Shown: positions 1-9,476, numbered from the stretch's first letter. The stretch is 64,000 nucleotides of DNA from Azospirillum humicireducens (GCF_001639105.2 NZ_CP015285.1:2472501-2536500); one strand, 5' to 3'. Notes: generated by a model from the sequence alone, not told the origin. Numbers and translations: made by a program.

Positions 1-294
1 GAAGTGCCGGATATGCCCGACCGCCGGATCGACCGGCTGGCAGGGCGCCCCCGGCGGTTCGCGGGTCCAGCCACCGCAGCCGATCACCGCACCGCCGTCC
101 GCCACCGCCAGATGATAGGTGCCTGACCGCAGCAGCAGCGGGTTGGCCCGCATCATCGCCGGCAGAGCCCGCTCCAGAACCTCCGCCGGATAGCCGGCGG
201 CCATCAGCGGCGGGTATGAAGCCCGGAGCAGTGCGCCGACCGCGTCGGCATCCTCCGGTCCCGCCGGCCTGACGGTGAAGCCGGCCTCGCTCAC
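1..294 (-). CDS. GNAT-family N-acetyltransferase, N-terminal part (runs off the window)
   Basis: Reading the minus strand from a GTG at 292-294 gives an uninterrupted frame to the window edge. It begins VSEAGFTVRPAGPEDADAVG and later contains the segments HLAVADGGAVIGCGGW and GHIRHF. A charged 'RPAGPEDADAV' start followed by a 'V.DGG.VIGCGGW' strand pair is the usual opening of the GNAT fold; the acetyl-CoA loop would lie outside the window. The GTG start overlaps the stop of the upstream glutathione transferase in a GTGA arrangement, so the two are probably translationally coupled. The substrate cannot be told. The family call is an inference from the N-terminal half only. Confidence 0.6.
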   Translation of the reverse strand, partial: MSEAGFTVRPAGPEDADAVGALLRASYPPLMAAGYPAEVLERALPAMMRANPLLLRSGTYHLAVADGGAVIGCGGWTREPPGAPCQPVDPAVGHIRHF

Positions 295-941
295 GGCTGC
301 AGCTCCCACGGCTCCGCCTTGGCCGCCGCGATCCAGTCCCGCATCGCCGGCAGCGCCAGCACGGCGTCCATATAGGCGCGCGACACCGGCGACACCGCGA
401 CGCCATAGGTCTCCAGCCGCGTCACCACCGGGGCGAACATGGCGTCGGCGATGGTGAAGGTGCCGAACAGGAAGGGTCCGCCGGCCGGGCCGCCGAAGCG
501 GGTGCGGGCATCGGCCCACAGCGCCTCGATCCGGGCGATATCGGCGGCGGTCGCCTCGGTCAAGCCCTGGCCCTTGCGGTCGCGCTTGAGGTCCATCGAC
601 ATGGTGCTGCGCAGGGAGACGAAGCCGGAATGCATCTCCGCCGACACCGCCCGCGCCACCGCCCGCGCCGCCCGGTCCGCCGGCCACAGCCCTGCCTCGG
701 GCGCCAGTTCCGCCACATACTCGCAGATCGCCAGCGAATCCCAGACGGTCAGCCCGTCATGGATCAGGGTGGGCACCCGGCCTGACGGAGAATGCTCGGC
801 GATGCGCGCGGCGGTGTCCGGTTGGCGCAGGACCACCAGGGTCTCGGTGAAGTCGATCCCCGCCTGCCTGAGGGCCAGCCATGGGCGCAGCGACCAGGAC
901 GAATAGGCCTTGTTCCCCATCACCAGGGTCGGATCGGACAT
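291..941 (-). CDS. glutathione S-transferase family protein
   Basis: A 216-aa cytosolic glutathione transferase. The N-terminal thioredoxin-like half carries SSWSLRPWLALRQAG near residue 14, where the serine is the expected glutathione-activating residue, and then VPTL and DSLAICEYV, which form the usual cis-Pro and glutathione-contact segments. The C-terminal half is all-helical, as in the family. I chose the ATG at 941 because it follows an AAAGGTG ribosome site and starts directly at the fold; a longer frame upstream adds an unlikely basic extension. The closest relatives are probably maleylacetoacetate-isomerase/YfcF-like transferases, but the substrate is not evident. The downstream GNAT overlaps its stop codon by 4 nt. 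Confidence 0.85.
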   Translation of the reverse strand: MSDPTLVMGNKAYSSWSLRPWLALRQAGIDFTETLVVLRQPDTAARIAEHSPSGRVPTLIHDGLTVWDSLAICEYVAELAPEAGLWPADRAARAVARAVSAEMHSGFVSLRSTMSMDLKRDRKGQGLTEATAADIARIEALWADARTRFGGPAGGPFLFGTFTIADAMFAPVVTRLETYGVAVSPVSRAYMDAVLALPAMRDWIAAAKAEPWELQP

Positions 942-1028
942 CGGACGGCACCTTTCGCATCGGACGGAAAACGGGAAGACGGAATGCCGGATCGCGGGAA
1001 GCCCGCTCAACCGGCCCTTCCCTGTGTT

Positions 1029-2186
1029 TTACGCCGGTATCAGGTCCTGCGGAACCGACGGCGCGACGACCACGCGATTTCGCCCGCCATGCTTGGCGTC
1101 ATAGAGCGCCATGTCGGCCGCATGGACGAGACCGGTCCAGTCCTCCCCGGCGCGCAGGACCTGGGCGACGCCGATGCTGGCCGTTGCCCGCAAGGCATTT
1201 CCCTGATGCTGGAACGGGATGGCCTCGACCGCTTCGCGGATCCGCTCGGCGATCTGCTGCGTTTCGGAAGGCCGCAGGTTCGGCAGGAACAGCAGGAACT
1301 CCTCCCCTCCCATCCTGGCCAGCACGTCGTCCGGACGCTTCAGGTTCCGCAACGTCGCCGCCACTGCGACCAGCACGGTGTCGCCGACGGCATGGCCGAA
1401 CCGGTCGTTGATCTGCTTGAAATGATCCAGATCGATACAGAAAACCGTGTCGCCGGGCTGCAGCTGCTGGGGCAGCATGCGCTCCAGCCAGCGGCGGTTG
1501 CCGACGCCGGTCAGGCTGTCCAACTCCGCCATCAGGGCAAGTTTGCGCTCCGCCCGGTCGGTGGCGATGCTGTAGATCAGGATCGCCACCGTGAAATTGC
1601 CCAGGATCTGGACGAACAGCTCCATCGCCACCAGGGGAATGAAGTCGGTGACGAAAATGGAAACCAGCGCGCCGAACAGGAAGGACAATCCGTTGATAGT
1701 CAGGATTGCGATCAGCGGCGGGCAGGACGGCAGCGATTCCATCCGCCAGAGACGATTGACGATCTGGGCGGCCAGGATCATGCAGACCGCGCCATTCAGA
1801 TGAAACAGCAGGGAGCGGGGCGTGTTGTCCATATGGAAATCGGTCAACCAGGCGGCAATCCAGAACGGTATGGGATAAACCGCCAGCAGGCGCCAGCCGG
1901 GATGCAGGCGTCCCGATCTGAGACTCTCCATTCCCAGCACCAGCAATCCCTGCCCGATCAGGCACACTGTGAAACTGCCCAACGTCCAGACCGGTCTTGG
2001 CAGTATGGCATAGACGCCGAAGGCGGCGACGCCTCCCCCCAATCCCTGCAGGAGGAACGCCGCCGCCAGAATTCCGAATCCCGAAGCCGCGGTCCGCCGC
2101 CGCCTTGCGAACAGGAACACCGTCGCCCCGACGAACAGGGACGACTGATAGAGGAACAGCACGGTGGCGATATCGAGTGCGATCAT
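1029..2186 (-). CDS. membrane diguanylate cyclase (GGDEF), copy 1
   Basis: Predicted to make cyclic di-GMP from two GTP at the inner membrane. The first half (about residues 1-215) is a run of hydrophobic segments starting MIALDIATVLFL, probably six or seven membrane helices. The second half is a complete GGDEF domain: DLDHFKQINDRFGH, then RPDD (the RxxD inhibitory site) five residues before an intact GGEEF. The start at 2186 is chosen because the neighbouring paralogue begins with the same MIALD and both proteins are then exactly 385 aa. The reading frame continues upstream but without similarity. It follows copy 2 on the same strand after 364 bp, so it probably has its own promoter. Confidence 0.87.
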   Translation of the reverse strand: MIALDIATVLFLYQSSLFVGATVFLFARRRRTAASGFGILAAAFLLQGLGGGVAAFGVYAILPRPVWTLGSFTVCLIGQGLLVLGMESLRSGRLHPGWRLLAVYPIPFWIAAWLTDFHMDNTPRSLLFHLNGAVCMILAAQIVNRLWRMESLPSCPPLIAILTINGLSFLFGALVSIFVTDFIPLVAMELFVQILGNFTVAILIYSIATDRAERKLALMAELDSLTGVGNRRWLERMLPQQLQPGDTVFCIDLDHFKQINDRFGHAVGDTVLVAVAATLRNLKRPDDVLARMGGEEFLLFLPNLRPSETQQIAERIREAVEAIPFQHQGNALRATASIGVAQVLRAGEDWTGLVHAADMALYDAKHGGRNRVVVAPSVPQDLIPA

Positions 2187-2550
2187 GGATCGATGGTTAG
2201 GTTGAGTGGATGAATATCCCGTAAACTTGAAATCAATGCCTGTGAAGTGAAGAACGCGAAAAAAATTCTTCGCCACTGGAATTCCCTTTAATTTGAGTAA
2301 TTCAGCGATCACAAGATACACTGAATATTTACCATATTTTTGAAATGGAAATAGACGAATGGGAAACAGGTCAGTGTTTCTGTAATATGTCTGTGCACTT
2401 GCACAAGAAAAGCCGCAGGCCCGCTTCCGGATCGGGGCGGTGATCCGCATCCCCCGCGCCGCCCCGCGTCGCCTGGCCCCGCGTCGCCTGGATCGAAACC
2501 CTGTCCGGGGAGCCGCAGGAGCGAGCGGCCCGGCTTCATGCCCGGCTGCG
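2187..2550. promoter_or_regulatory. intergenic region between the two diguanylate cyclases
   Basis: No convincing gene. The part near 2200-2420 is clearly AT-richer than its surroundings, as expected for the promoter of copy 1 on the minus strand. It contains a short dyad, TGTGCA-CT-TGCACA, at 2392-2405 that could be a regulator site. No T-run terminator for copy 2 is visible. Confidence 0.35.
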
Positions 2551-3708
2551 TCAGGCCGTCTTCCGATCCCGCGGGGCGATGGACGCGTGGACGACACGGT
2601 TGCGGCCGCTGCGCTTGGCCTCGTAGAGCGCCATGTCGGCGGCATGGGCGAGGTCTGGCCACGCCTCTCCCGGCCGGACGGCCTGGGCGATGCCGATGCT
2701 GGCCGTCACCACCAGGGCGGTTCCCTGATGCTGGAACGGGATCGCCTGGATGGCATCGCGAATCCGTTCGGCGATCTGCTGCGTTTCGGAGAGCCGCAGT
2801 TCCGGCAGGAACAGCAGGAACTCCTCCCCTCCCATCCGCGCCAGCACGTCGTCGGGACGCTTCAGATTCCTCAACGTCGCCGCCACGGCGACCAGAACGG
2901 TATCGCCGGTGGCGTGGCCGAACCGGTCGTTGATCCGCTTGAAATGGTCCAGGTCGATACAGAAGACGGCGTCGCCGGGACGCAGATGGCTCGGCACCAT
3001 CCGCTCCAGCCAGCGGCGGTTGCCGACGCCCGTCAGGCTGTCCAGTTCCGCCATCAGGGCAAGCCTGCGCTCCGCCCGGTCGGTGGCGACGCTGTAGATC
3101 AGGATCGCGACCGTGAAATTGCCCAGGATCTGGATGAAGAACTCCAGGGCCACCCAGTGCACGAAGTCGGGAACCAGGACGATGACCCCGGCGCCGAGCA
3201 GGAATGACAGCCCGCTGAGCGCCAGCACCGCTTCCAGCGGCAGGCAGGACGGCAGCGGCTCGACCCGGCGGAGCCGGGCAACGATCCGGGACGCCACAAT
3301 CAGGCAAAGCGCCGCATTCAAATGGAAGAGGAGGGCCCGCAACTGGTTGTCAAGATGGAACCCGGTGAGCCAGGCGGCGATCGAAAGCGACATGAGATAA
3401 ACCGCCAGCAGGCGCCAGGCGCGGTGCAGGCGTCCCGACCGCAGCCGCTCCATTCCCAGCACCAGCAACCCTTGCCCGACCAGGCCGAGGGTGAGGCTGC
3501 CCAGTGTCCAGACCGTCGCCGGCATCGTCGCATGCTCGCCGAAGCTGGCCAGGACGGCGCCCAGTCCCTGCAATGAGAAGGCCGCCGCCAGGATGCCGAA
3601 CCCCGAAGACGGCGACCGACGACGCCGCGCAATCATAAAAACCGCCGCACCGGCCAGAAGCGACGACTGGTTCAAAAACAGTACGGTGGCAATGTCGAGC
3701 GCAATCAT
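2551..3708 (-). CDS. membrane diguanylate cyclase (GGDEF), copy 2
   Basis: Tandem paralogue of the gene at 1029-2186 and the same length (385 aa from MIALDIATVLFLNQSS). It has the same layout: an N-terminal multi-helix membrane half, then a GGDEF domain with DLDHFKRINDRFGH, an RPDD inhibitory site and an intact GGEEF. The cyclase halves are nearly identical (for example RNLKRPDDVLARMGGEEF in both), while the membrane halves differ at many positions, for instance in the loops after helix 2. That pattern fits duplication followed by divergence of sensing. I take the internal ATG at 3708 over a longer upstream frame because of the shared start. The signal sensed is unknown. Confidence 0.87.
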   Translation of the reverse strand: MIALDIATVLFLNQSSLLAGAAVFMIARRRRSPSSGFGILAAAFSLQGLGAVLASFGEHATMPATVWTLGSLTLGLVGQGLLVLGMERLRSGRLHRAWRLLAVYLMSLSIAAWLTGFHLDNQLRALLFHLNAALCLIVASRIVARLRRVEPLPSCLPLEAVLALSGLSFLLGAGVIVLVPDFVHWVALEFFIQILGNFTVAILIYSVATDRAERRLALMAELDSLTGVGNRRWLERMVPSHLRPGDAVFCIDLDHFKRINDRFGHATGDTVLVAVAATLRNLKRPDDVLARMGGEEFLLFLPELRLSETQQIAERIRDAIQAIPFQHQGTALVVTASIGIAQAVRPGEAWPDLAHAADMALYEAKRSGRNRVVHASIAPRDRKTA

Positions 3709-4140
3709 GGGCGGCGGTGACGGTTGATCGGAGTTGACTGGAACATACTTTCGCAAACCGGCCACCGTTCCAGGTGAACAGTCCGCCGCGGCACTGCTAG
3801 TCGCTCCGAAATAACCGATGGGTTGTTTATTTACCATTGGAAATATCCAGCAGTGCATTTTTGCCATAAATTCACCATGCCGCGCCGGATCGCGAGACAA
3901 TCGGCACGGATAACGACGTGATCTTCATCCCGCTCCGGAGCCTGCCCCGAGACAATCCACCTGTTCATGCAGGAAATTCCTGCTAGATTTCCCATTCTTC
4001 AAATGGGGAAACATCGGCCCGGAAAGCGTTCCACTCTGTTCCACGCCACCCCTTTCCAGCCGGCGCTTCACGCGCCATCCTTGGAGAATGGGCATCCGCA
4101 CCGGATGCGTGACGTGATCTCGTAAGAAGGATCCTCAGTC
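3709..4140. promoter_or_regulatory. divergent intergenic region, diguanylate cyclase / aminopeptidase
   Basis: 432 bp without a gene. It is AT-rich around 3800-3880 and has an imperfect dyad near 3985-4015 (TTCCCATT ... AATGGGGAAA). It should hold the promoters for the minus-strand cyclase and the plus-strand aminopeptidase. The ribosome site AAGAAGGA at 4124-4131 serves the TTG start of the latter. Confidence 0.4.
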
Positions 4141-5520
4141 TTGCTCGCTACCCTGCTTGCCGTGGACGGTCCCGACACCGTCGCCCTCACTCCCGTGACC
4201 AAGGCCGGATTGCCCGACTGGCTGGCCGCGCAGTCGCCGGCCGTCGCCTCCTGGGTCAAGGCGGTGGGCTTCACCGGCGAGGCCGGATCGACGGTCTTCC
4301 TGCCGGGACCGGACGGGGGCGTCGCCCATGTGCTGGCCGGCGTGTCGGCCGTCGACGATCTGTGGGCCTTCGCCGGCCTGCCCGCCTCGCTGCCGCCCGG
4401 CTCCTACAAGATCGACGCGGCGCTGGACGCACGGGCGGCGACGCGCGCGGCGCTGGGCTGGGCGCTCGGCAGCTATCGCTTCACCCGCTACAGGAAGCCG
4501 CCGGAGAAGGGCTTCGCCACTCTGGTCTGGCCGGCCGAGGCCGACCGCGGCGAGGTGGAACGGGCGGCGACCGCCACCTGGCTGGTGCGCGATCTGGTGA
4601 ACACCCCCGCCTGCGACATGGGTCCGGCCGAACTGGCCCAGGCGGCGCAGGATCTGGCGGCGGAGTTCGACGCGGCCGTCGAGGTGATCGTCGGGCAGGA
4701 TCTGCTCGACCGCGACTATCCCGCCATCCATGCCGTCGGCCGCGCCAGCCCACGGGAACCGCGGCTGATCGACCTGCGCTGGGGCAACCAGCAGCATCCC
4801 AAGGTCACCATCGTCGGCAAGGGGGTCTGCTTCGACACCGGCGGGCTGGACCTGAAGCCGTCCTCGGCCATGCTGATCATGAAAAAGGACATGGGCGGAG
4901 CGGCGCATGCACTGGCGCTCGCCCGGATGATCATGATGGCCGGGCTGCCGGTGCGGCTGCGCGTGCTGGTGCCGGCGGTGGAGAATGTCGTGTCCGGCGA
5001 CAGCTTCAAGCCGCAGGACGTGCTGAAGACCCGCAAGGGCCTGACGGTGGAGGTCGGCAACACCGACGCCGAAGGCCGCCTGATCCTGTGCGATGCGCTG
5101 GCCGAGGCGGATTCGGAAAAGCCGGCGCTGCTGATCGACTTCGCCACCCTGACCGGTGCCGCCCGCGTGGCGCTGGGCCCCGACCTGCCGGCGCTGATGT
5201 GCAATGACGATGCGCTGGCCAACGACCTGACCGAGGCCGGGACCGCGGTCGACGACCCGATGTGGCGGCTGCCGCTGTGGGCGCCCTACCGCAAGGGACT
5301 GGACAGCAAGGTGGCCGACATCAACAACGTCACCACCAACGGCTTCGCCGGCGCCATCACCGCCGGGCTGTTCCTGCAGGAGTTCGTGTCGAAGGGCACG
5401 CCCTGGGCACATCTGGACACTTATGCCTGGAACGGCTCGGCCCGTCCCGGCCGGCCGGAGGGCGGCGAGGCGCTGGGCCTGCGGGCGGCCTATGCGGTGA
5501 TCGCCAAGCGGTTCGGCTGA
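4141..5520 (+). CDS. leucyl aminopeptidase family (M17) metallopeptidase
   Basis: A cytosolic two-metal exopeptidase of 459 aa, the usual length for the alphaproteobacterial M17 subfamily. The variable N-terminal domain covers about residues 1-160. The catalytic domain holds VGKGVCFDTGGLDLKP (lysine and aspartate metal/substrate ligands), KKDMGGAAHAL and the signature NTDAEGRLILCDAL with its metal-binding Asp and Glu. The start is a TTG at 4141 preceded at 9 nt by AAGAAGGA; no in-frame ATG lies near the beginning. It is transcribed alone, with fliG about 190 bp downstream. The precise peptide preference cannot be read from sequence, and PepA and PepB names would both be guesses. Confidence 0.9.
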   Translation: MLATLLAVDGPDTVALTPVTKAGLPDWLAAQSPAVASWVKAVGFTGEAGSTVFLPGPDGGVAHVLAGVSAVDDLWAFAGLPASLPPGSYKIDAALDARAATRAALGWALGSYRFTRYRKPPEKGFATLVWPAEADRGEVERAATATWLVRDLVNTPACDMGPAELAQAAQDLAAEFDAAVEVIVGQDLLDRDYPAIHAVGRASPREPRLIDLRWGNQQHPKVTIVGKGVCFDTGGLDLKPSSAMLIMKKDMGGAAHALALARMIMMAGLPVRLRVLVPAVENVVSGDSFKPQDVLKTRKGLTVEVGNTDAEGRLILCDALAEADSEKPALLIDFATLTGAARVALGPDLPALMCNDDALANDLTEAGTAVDDPMWRLPLWAPYRKGLDSKVADINNVTTNGFAGAITAGLFLQEFVSKGTPWAHLDTYAWNGSARPGRPEGGEALGLRAAYAVIAKRFG

Positions 5521-5711
5521 CGCTGCGGGCGGTGGAAGCAAAGGGCGGCAGCAAGGGCGGGGCATCGACTGAATTTGTCCCCGCCCTTCGCCCTCGAACG
5601 GATGGAATACACAAGCGAATCCTATTAAAACGGAACAATAGGAAAGCTGACATGTAAGAATGAACCGCCCGCCTCCGGCGCGAGGTCGGCGGCGGTTGCG
5701 GAGGCGAACGG

Positions 5712-6734
5712 ATGGCGTTGAAGGTTCGCGAGGATTACCGGACCCTCACCGGGCCCGAAAAGGCCGCCATCATGATGCTCGCGCTGGGCGAGGAGCATTC
5801 GTCCAAGCTGTTCTCGCTGATGGACGACGAGGAGATCAAGGAACTGTCCCAGGTGATGGCCAACCTGGGCACGGTGTCGGCAAACCTGATCGAGCGGCTG
5901 TTCGTCGAATTCGCCGAGCAGATGTCGGCCACCGGCTCGCTGGTCGGTTCCTTCGATTCGACCGAGCGGCTGCTGCTGAAGACCCTGCCGAAGGACAAGG
6001 TCGACCAGATCATGGAGGAAATCCGTGGTCCGGCCGGCCGCACCATGTGGGACAAGCTGGCCAACGTGAACGAGTCGGTCCTGTCCAATTATCTGAAGAA
6101 CGAATATCCGCAGACCGTCGCCGTGGTGCTTTCCAAGATCCGTCCCGAACATGCCGGCCGCGTGCTGACCCAGCTGCCGGAGAGTTTCGCGATGGAGGTC
6201 ATCATGCGCATGCTGCGCATGGAGGCGGTGCAGAAGGAGGTTCTGGACGACGTCGAGCGCACGCTGCGCACCGAGTTCATGACCAACCTCGCCCGCACCA
6301 GCCGCCGCGACAGCCACGAAATGCTGGCGGAGATCTTCAACGGGCTGGACCGCACCACCGAACACCGCTTCATGGCGGCGCTTGAGGAACGCAACCGCGA
6401 CAGCGCCGAGCGCATCAAGTCGCTGATGTTCACCTTCGAGGATCTGTCGAAGCTCGACCCCAGCGGCGTCCAGACGATGCTGCGCACGGTGGACAAGCAG
6501 AAGCTGGGCACCGCGTTGAAGGGCGCGTCGGAGACGCTGAAGGATTTGTTCTTCTCCAACATGTCCGAGCGCGCGGCCAAGATCCTGCGCGAGGATATGG
6601 CCGCCATGGGTCCGGTCCGTGTCCGCGACGTGGACGAGGCGCAGATGTACATGGTGCAGCTGGCCAAGGATCTCGCCGCCCGCGGCGAGCTGGTCATCTC
6701 CGAAGGTGGCGGCGAGAACGAGCTGATCTACTGA
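5712..6734 (+). CDS. fliG: flagellar motor switch protein FliG
   Basis: A rotor protein of the flagellar C-ring. It couples stator torque to rotation and takes part in direction switching with FliM and FliN on the cytoplasmic face of the MS ring. 340 aa, normal for FliG. The N-terminal domain begins with [17 protein letters not shown], which contacts FliF. The middle region has the ARM-like helices, and the C-terminal domain carries the charged torque helix ([19 protein letters not shown]). The ATG at 5712 follows GGAGG at a good distance. It stands apart from other flagellar genes in this window, with an aminopeptidase before it and a kinase on the opposite strand after it, so regulation with the flagellar regulon would need its own promoter. 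Confidence 0.96.
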   Translation: MALKVREDYRTLTGPEKAAIMMLALGEEHSSKLFSLMDDEEIKELSQVMANLGTVSANLIERLFVEFAEQMSATGSLVGSFDSTERLLLKTLPKDKVDQIMEEIRGPAGRTMWDKLANVNESVLSNYLKNEYPQTVAVVLSKIRPEHAGRVLTQLPESFAMEVIMRMLRMEAVQKEVLDDVERTLRTEFMTNLARTSRRDSHEMLAEIFNGLDRTTEHRFMAALEERNRDSAERIKSLMFTFEDLSKLDPSGVQTMLRTVDKQKLGTALKGASETLKDLFFSNMSERAAKILREDMAAMGPVRVRDVDEAQMYMVQLAKDLAARGELVISEGGGENELIY

Positions 6735-6803
6735 CCGGCGATCCGGCTATGGAGGTGTTGCATGGGAGAGATGGTGGGCAGGAGGTAACCGCGTGCTCCG
6801 GCC

Positions 6804-8000
6804 TCACAACTCCTGCGGCAGGGTGATCGTGACCGCCGTCCCGGCCCCCGGCATGCTGTCGAAGGCGATCCGGCCGCCGAGCGGCCCCGTCACAGTGTTG
6901 AACACCACCGCCAGCCCCAGACCCTTGTGGCCGCGGCCGCGGGCGGTGGTGAAGAAGGGATCGGTCAGGATCGGCAGATGCTCCGCCGGGATGCCGGCGC
7001 CGCGGTCACGGACGATCAGGTTCCAGGCCGGCACCGCGTCCAGCGTGGCAGGCTCGACCGCCACCTCGACGGCGCCGGGACCGCCGGCATAGCCATGGGC
7101 GGCGGCGTTCACGAACAGGTGGTGCAGCACCCGCTCCAGCGGCTGGGTACAGCCGAACCACGGGCAGGGCGCCCCCGGCATCACCCGCAAGGCCAGCGGC
7201 AAGTCGGGATACTGGACGGCGAACAGCGCCGCGATGTCCGCCGCCGTCTGGCGCAGGTCCAGCGCCTCCAGCGGTTCGGCGTTCTGGCAGGCGGCAATGG
7301 CGGAGAACGCCTCCACCAAGTCCACCGCCCGCGCCAGATTGGCGTCGAGCAGGGCGGCCGGTTCCCGCAACTCCTCGGTCGCGAGCGGACCGTTGCCGGG
7401 ACGGGCCAGCTCCTGCAGGTGGCTGGCCGCGGTGACGCAGACGCCGAGCGGCGTGTTCAGCTCATGCGCCAGCCCGGTCACCGCCTGGGTGATGGCGCGT
7501 TGGCGGGCCAGCGCCGATTCGGCGATGCGGGTGCGGCGCTCCAGATCCTCGCGCACCACCCGTTCCGATACCTCGCGGATCATGCGGCTGAGTTCGCGCA
7601 GCAGCTTCGCCAGCAGATCGGGCGAGGGGGAGATCAGCGCCAGGAACAGCTCGCGCTCCAACTCGAACACCGTCACCGGCGTGGCGGCGATCACCGAGGC
7701 GGAGCGGGCGCCGCCGTCGATCAGCGCCATCTCGCCGAAACAGTCGCCGGCCCGGCGGAATCCGACCTCCACCTGACCGCCGAACTGGTCGTTGCGCACC
7801 ACCCGCACCGTGCCGTCCAGCAGCACGTAGAGCGAGCTGGCGCCGTCGCCCTCGCGCATCAGCACCGTGCCGGCCGGTGCATCGAACACCCGCCCGCGCG
7901 AGGCCACGGCCGCGCGCTCCTCCGGCGAGAAGGCCTCGAACAGGACGATGCCGTCGAGGATCCCGCCGGGCGAGGTGGTGCCGGTGGCTGCGCTGGTCAT
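6804..8000 (-). CDS. soluble histidine kinase with N-terminal cyclic-nucleotide-binding domain
   Basis: A 398-aa kinase with no transmembrane segment. Residues about 15-140 form a CRP-like cyclic-nucleotide-binding domain (LFEAFSPEERAAVASRGRVF, then GDCFGEMALIDGGARSASV, where the GEMALI segment is the phosphate-binding cassette). A coiled stretch leads to a HisKA-like helix with GLAHELNTPLG, whose His near residue 180 is the likely phosphoacceptor. The ATPase domain shows an N-box (HLFVNAAAHGY), VRDRGAGIP and HKGLGLAVV. The ATG at 8000 is preferred; an earlier in-frame ATG lacks a ribosome site. There is no receiver domain and no adjacent response regulator, so its partner is unknown. Confidence 0.85.
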   Translation of the reverse strand: MTSAATGTTSPGGILDGIVLFEAFSPEERAAVASRGRVFDAPAGTVLMREGDGASSLYVLLDGTVRVVRNDQFGGQVEVGFRRAGDCFGEMALIDGGARSASVIAATPVTVFELERELFLALISPSPDLLAKLLRELSRMIREVSERVVREDLERRTRIAESALARQRAITQAVTGLAHELNTPLGVCVTAASHLQELARPGNGPLATEELREPAALLDANLARAVDLVEAFSAIAACQNAEPLEALDLRQTAADIAALFAVQYPDLPLALRVMPGAPCPWFGCTQPLERVLHHLFVNAAAHGYAGGPGAVEVAVEPATLDAVPAWNLIVRDRGAGIPAEHLPILTDPFFTTARGRGHKGLGLAVVFNTVTGPLGGRIAFDSMPGAGTAVTITLPQEL

Positions 8001-8068
8001 GGCTGACGGATGCTCCGAAAGGGCTAATCCCGGCAGCATAAACCAAGCGGCCGGGGCAGGGCGACACG

Positions 8069-8566
8069 TTAACCGATGCGTTTGCGAATCGGAAACTCGC
8101 TTTCGCGCGTGAGACGGTCCAGCAGGCCGCGCGACCCGGCCTCGCACAGGTCCAGCACCTCTTCGAAGCCGTCGGGGCCGCCGTAATAGGGGTCGGGAAC
8201 TTCACGGCCTCCAAGTCCGGGCGCATCGTCCAGGAACAGGCGGAGCGCCGCGGTGGTGCCGGCCGGGGCGATGCGGCGCAGCTGGGCCAGATGACCATGG
8301 TCCATCGCCAGGATATGGTCGAAGCGGGTGAAGTCCGCCGCCACCACCTTGCGGGCGCGCAGACCCGACAGGTCGACGCCGCGAGCCAGCGCCGCATGTT
8401 GCGTGCGCGGATCGGGCGGCTCGCCGACATGATAGCTGTGGGTGCCGGCGGACTCTGCGATCACATGCGGCCCGAGACCGGCGCGCTCGGCCAGATGGCG
8501 GAACACCCCCTCTGCGGTGGGCGAGCGGCAGATGTTGCCCGTGCAGACGAACAGGACCTTGACCAC
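8069..8566 (-). CDS. low-molecular-weight protein-tyrosine phosphatase
   Basis: A 165-aa cytosolic phosphatase of the arsenate-reductase-like LMW-PTP fold. The P-loop VCTGNICRSPTAEG (C-x5-R) is at the N-terminus and gives the catalytic Cys and Arg. The general-acid loop DPYYGG is at about residues 127-132. The family dephosphorylates tyrosine kinases of capsule or exopolysaccharide export, or protein-arginine phosphate; nothing here chooses between these. It lies 68 bp upstream of the cyclic-nucleotide-binding kinase on the same strand and may be cotranscribed. The opposite-strand cobB starts 166 bp away, so the promoters are divergent. Confidence 0.92.
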   Translation of the reverse strand: MVKVLFVCTGNICRSPTAEGVFRHLAERAGLGPHVIAESAGTHSYHVGEPPDPRTQHAALARGVDLSGLRARKVVAADFTRFDHILAMDHGHLAQLRRIAPAGTTAALRLFLDDAPGLGGREVPDPYYGGPDGFEEVLDLCEAGSRGLLDRLTRESEFPIRKRIG

Positions 8567-8732
8567 CTGCGGTATCCCCCTTCTTTCTTCTCAGCGGCTT
8601 TACTTCCAGGCGCGACGAGCGTACGCCGCAGCAGTTTTCCACATGACCGGTTTCCGAACCGTTAGATCGGATCGCGTAAAATCGCATTCGATTTGAAGCG
8701 TGACTCCGATCGCCAGATATCAAGGGGATGCC

Positions 8733-9476
8733 ATGCCCTCACCCGCGCTGACCAACCGCCTGCGTCCGACCGACTCGATCGTCATCCTGACCGGGGCCGG
8801 GATTTCCAAGGAATCGGGGCTGGACACCTTCCGCTGTGCCGGCGGCATCTGGAGCCAGGTCGATCTGGAGGATGTGGCGACGCCGCAGGGCTTCGCGCGG
8901 GACCCCAACCTCGTCCATCGCTTCTACAACGACCGCCGCCGCGGCCTGGCCGACCCGGCGGTGCAGCCGAATGCCGCGCACCGGGCGCTGGCGGAGCTGG
9001 AGCGGCGCTGGAAGGGCGAGGTCCTGCTGGTGACCCAGAACATCGACGACCTGCACGAGCGCGGCGGATCGAAGGCGCCGCTGCACATGCATGGCGAGCT
9101 GCTGAAGGCCTTCTGCCTGCATTGCCGCACGGTGGTGGAGGTGCAGGGCGACCTGTCGGTGCATGACCATTGCCTGACCTGCGGGCGCAAGGGCGGCATG
9201 CGGCCGGACGTGGTTTGGTTCGGCGAAATGCCCTACCAGATGGAGCGCATCCAGCGGGCGTTGGAGGAATGCGACCTGTTCGTGTCGATCGGAACCTCCG
9301 GCCATGTCTACCCCGCCGCCGGTTTCGTGGCGGAAGCCCGGTCGGCCGGAGCCTATACGGTGGAGCTGAACCTGGAACCGTCGGAGGGTGCCTCCCATTT
9401 CCACAGCTCCATCCACGGCCCGGCGACCCAGGTGGTGCCGGCCTTCGTTCAGGATCTGCTGTCGATTGTCCGATGA
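8733..9476 (+). CDS. cobB: NAD-dependent protein deacylase (sirtuin, CobB type)
   Basis: Removes acyl groups from lysines using NAD, giving nicotinamide and O-acyl-ADP-ribose. 247 aa. It shows the NAD loop LTGAGISKESGLDTFR, catalytic His in LHMHGE, TQNIDDLH, and a zinc ribbon with two CxxC pairs (CLHC ... CLTC). The YxxR pair in FYNDRRRG matches the acid-acyl pocket of E. coli CobB/SIRT5, so desuccinylation as well as deacetylation is likely. The ATG at 8733, with AAGGGG 5 nt before it, is preferred to a GTG at 8700. The next gene starts 1 nt after the stop, which suggests coupling. The Pat-type acetyltransferase at 19617-22313 is its natural antagonist. Confidence 0.93.
   Translation: MPSPALTNRLRPTDSIVILTGAGISKESGLDTFRCAGGIWSQVDLEDVATPQGFARDPNLVHRFYNDRRRGLADPAVQPNAAHRALAELERRWKGEVLLVTQNIDDLHERGGSKAPLHMHGELLKAFCLHCRTVVEVQGDLSVHDHCLTCGRKGGMRPDVVWFGEMPYQMERIQRALEECDLFVSIGTSGHVYPAAGFVAEARSAGAYTVELNLEPSEGASHFHSSIHGPATQVVPAFVQDLLSIVR

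Noticed and set aside
1029..3708. The two similar cyclase genes as an assembly duplication
   Set aside because: The membrane halves and flanking DNA differ throughout, so these are two real genes.
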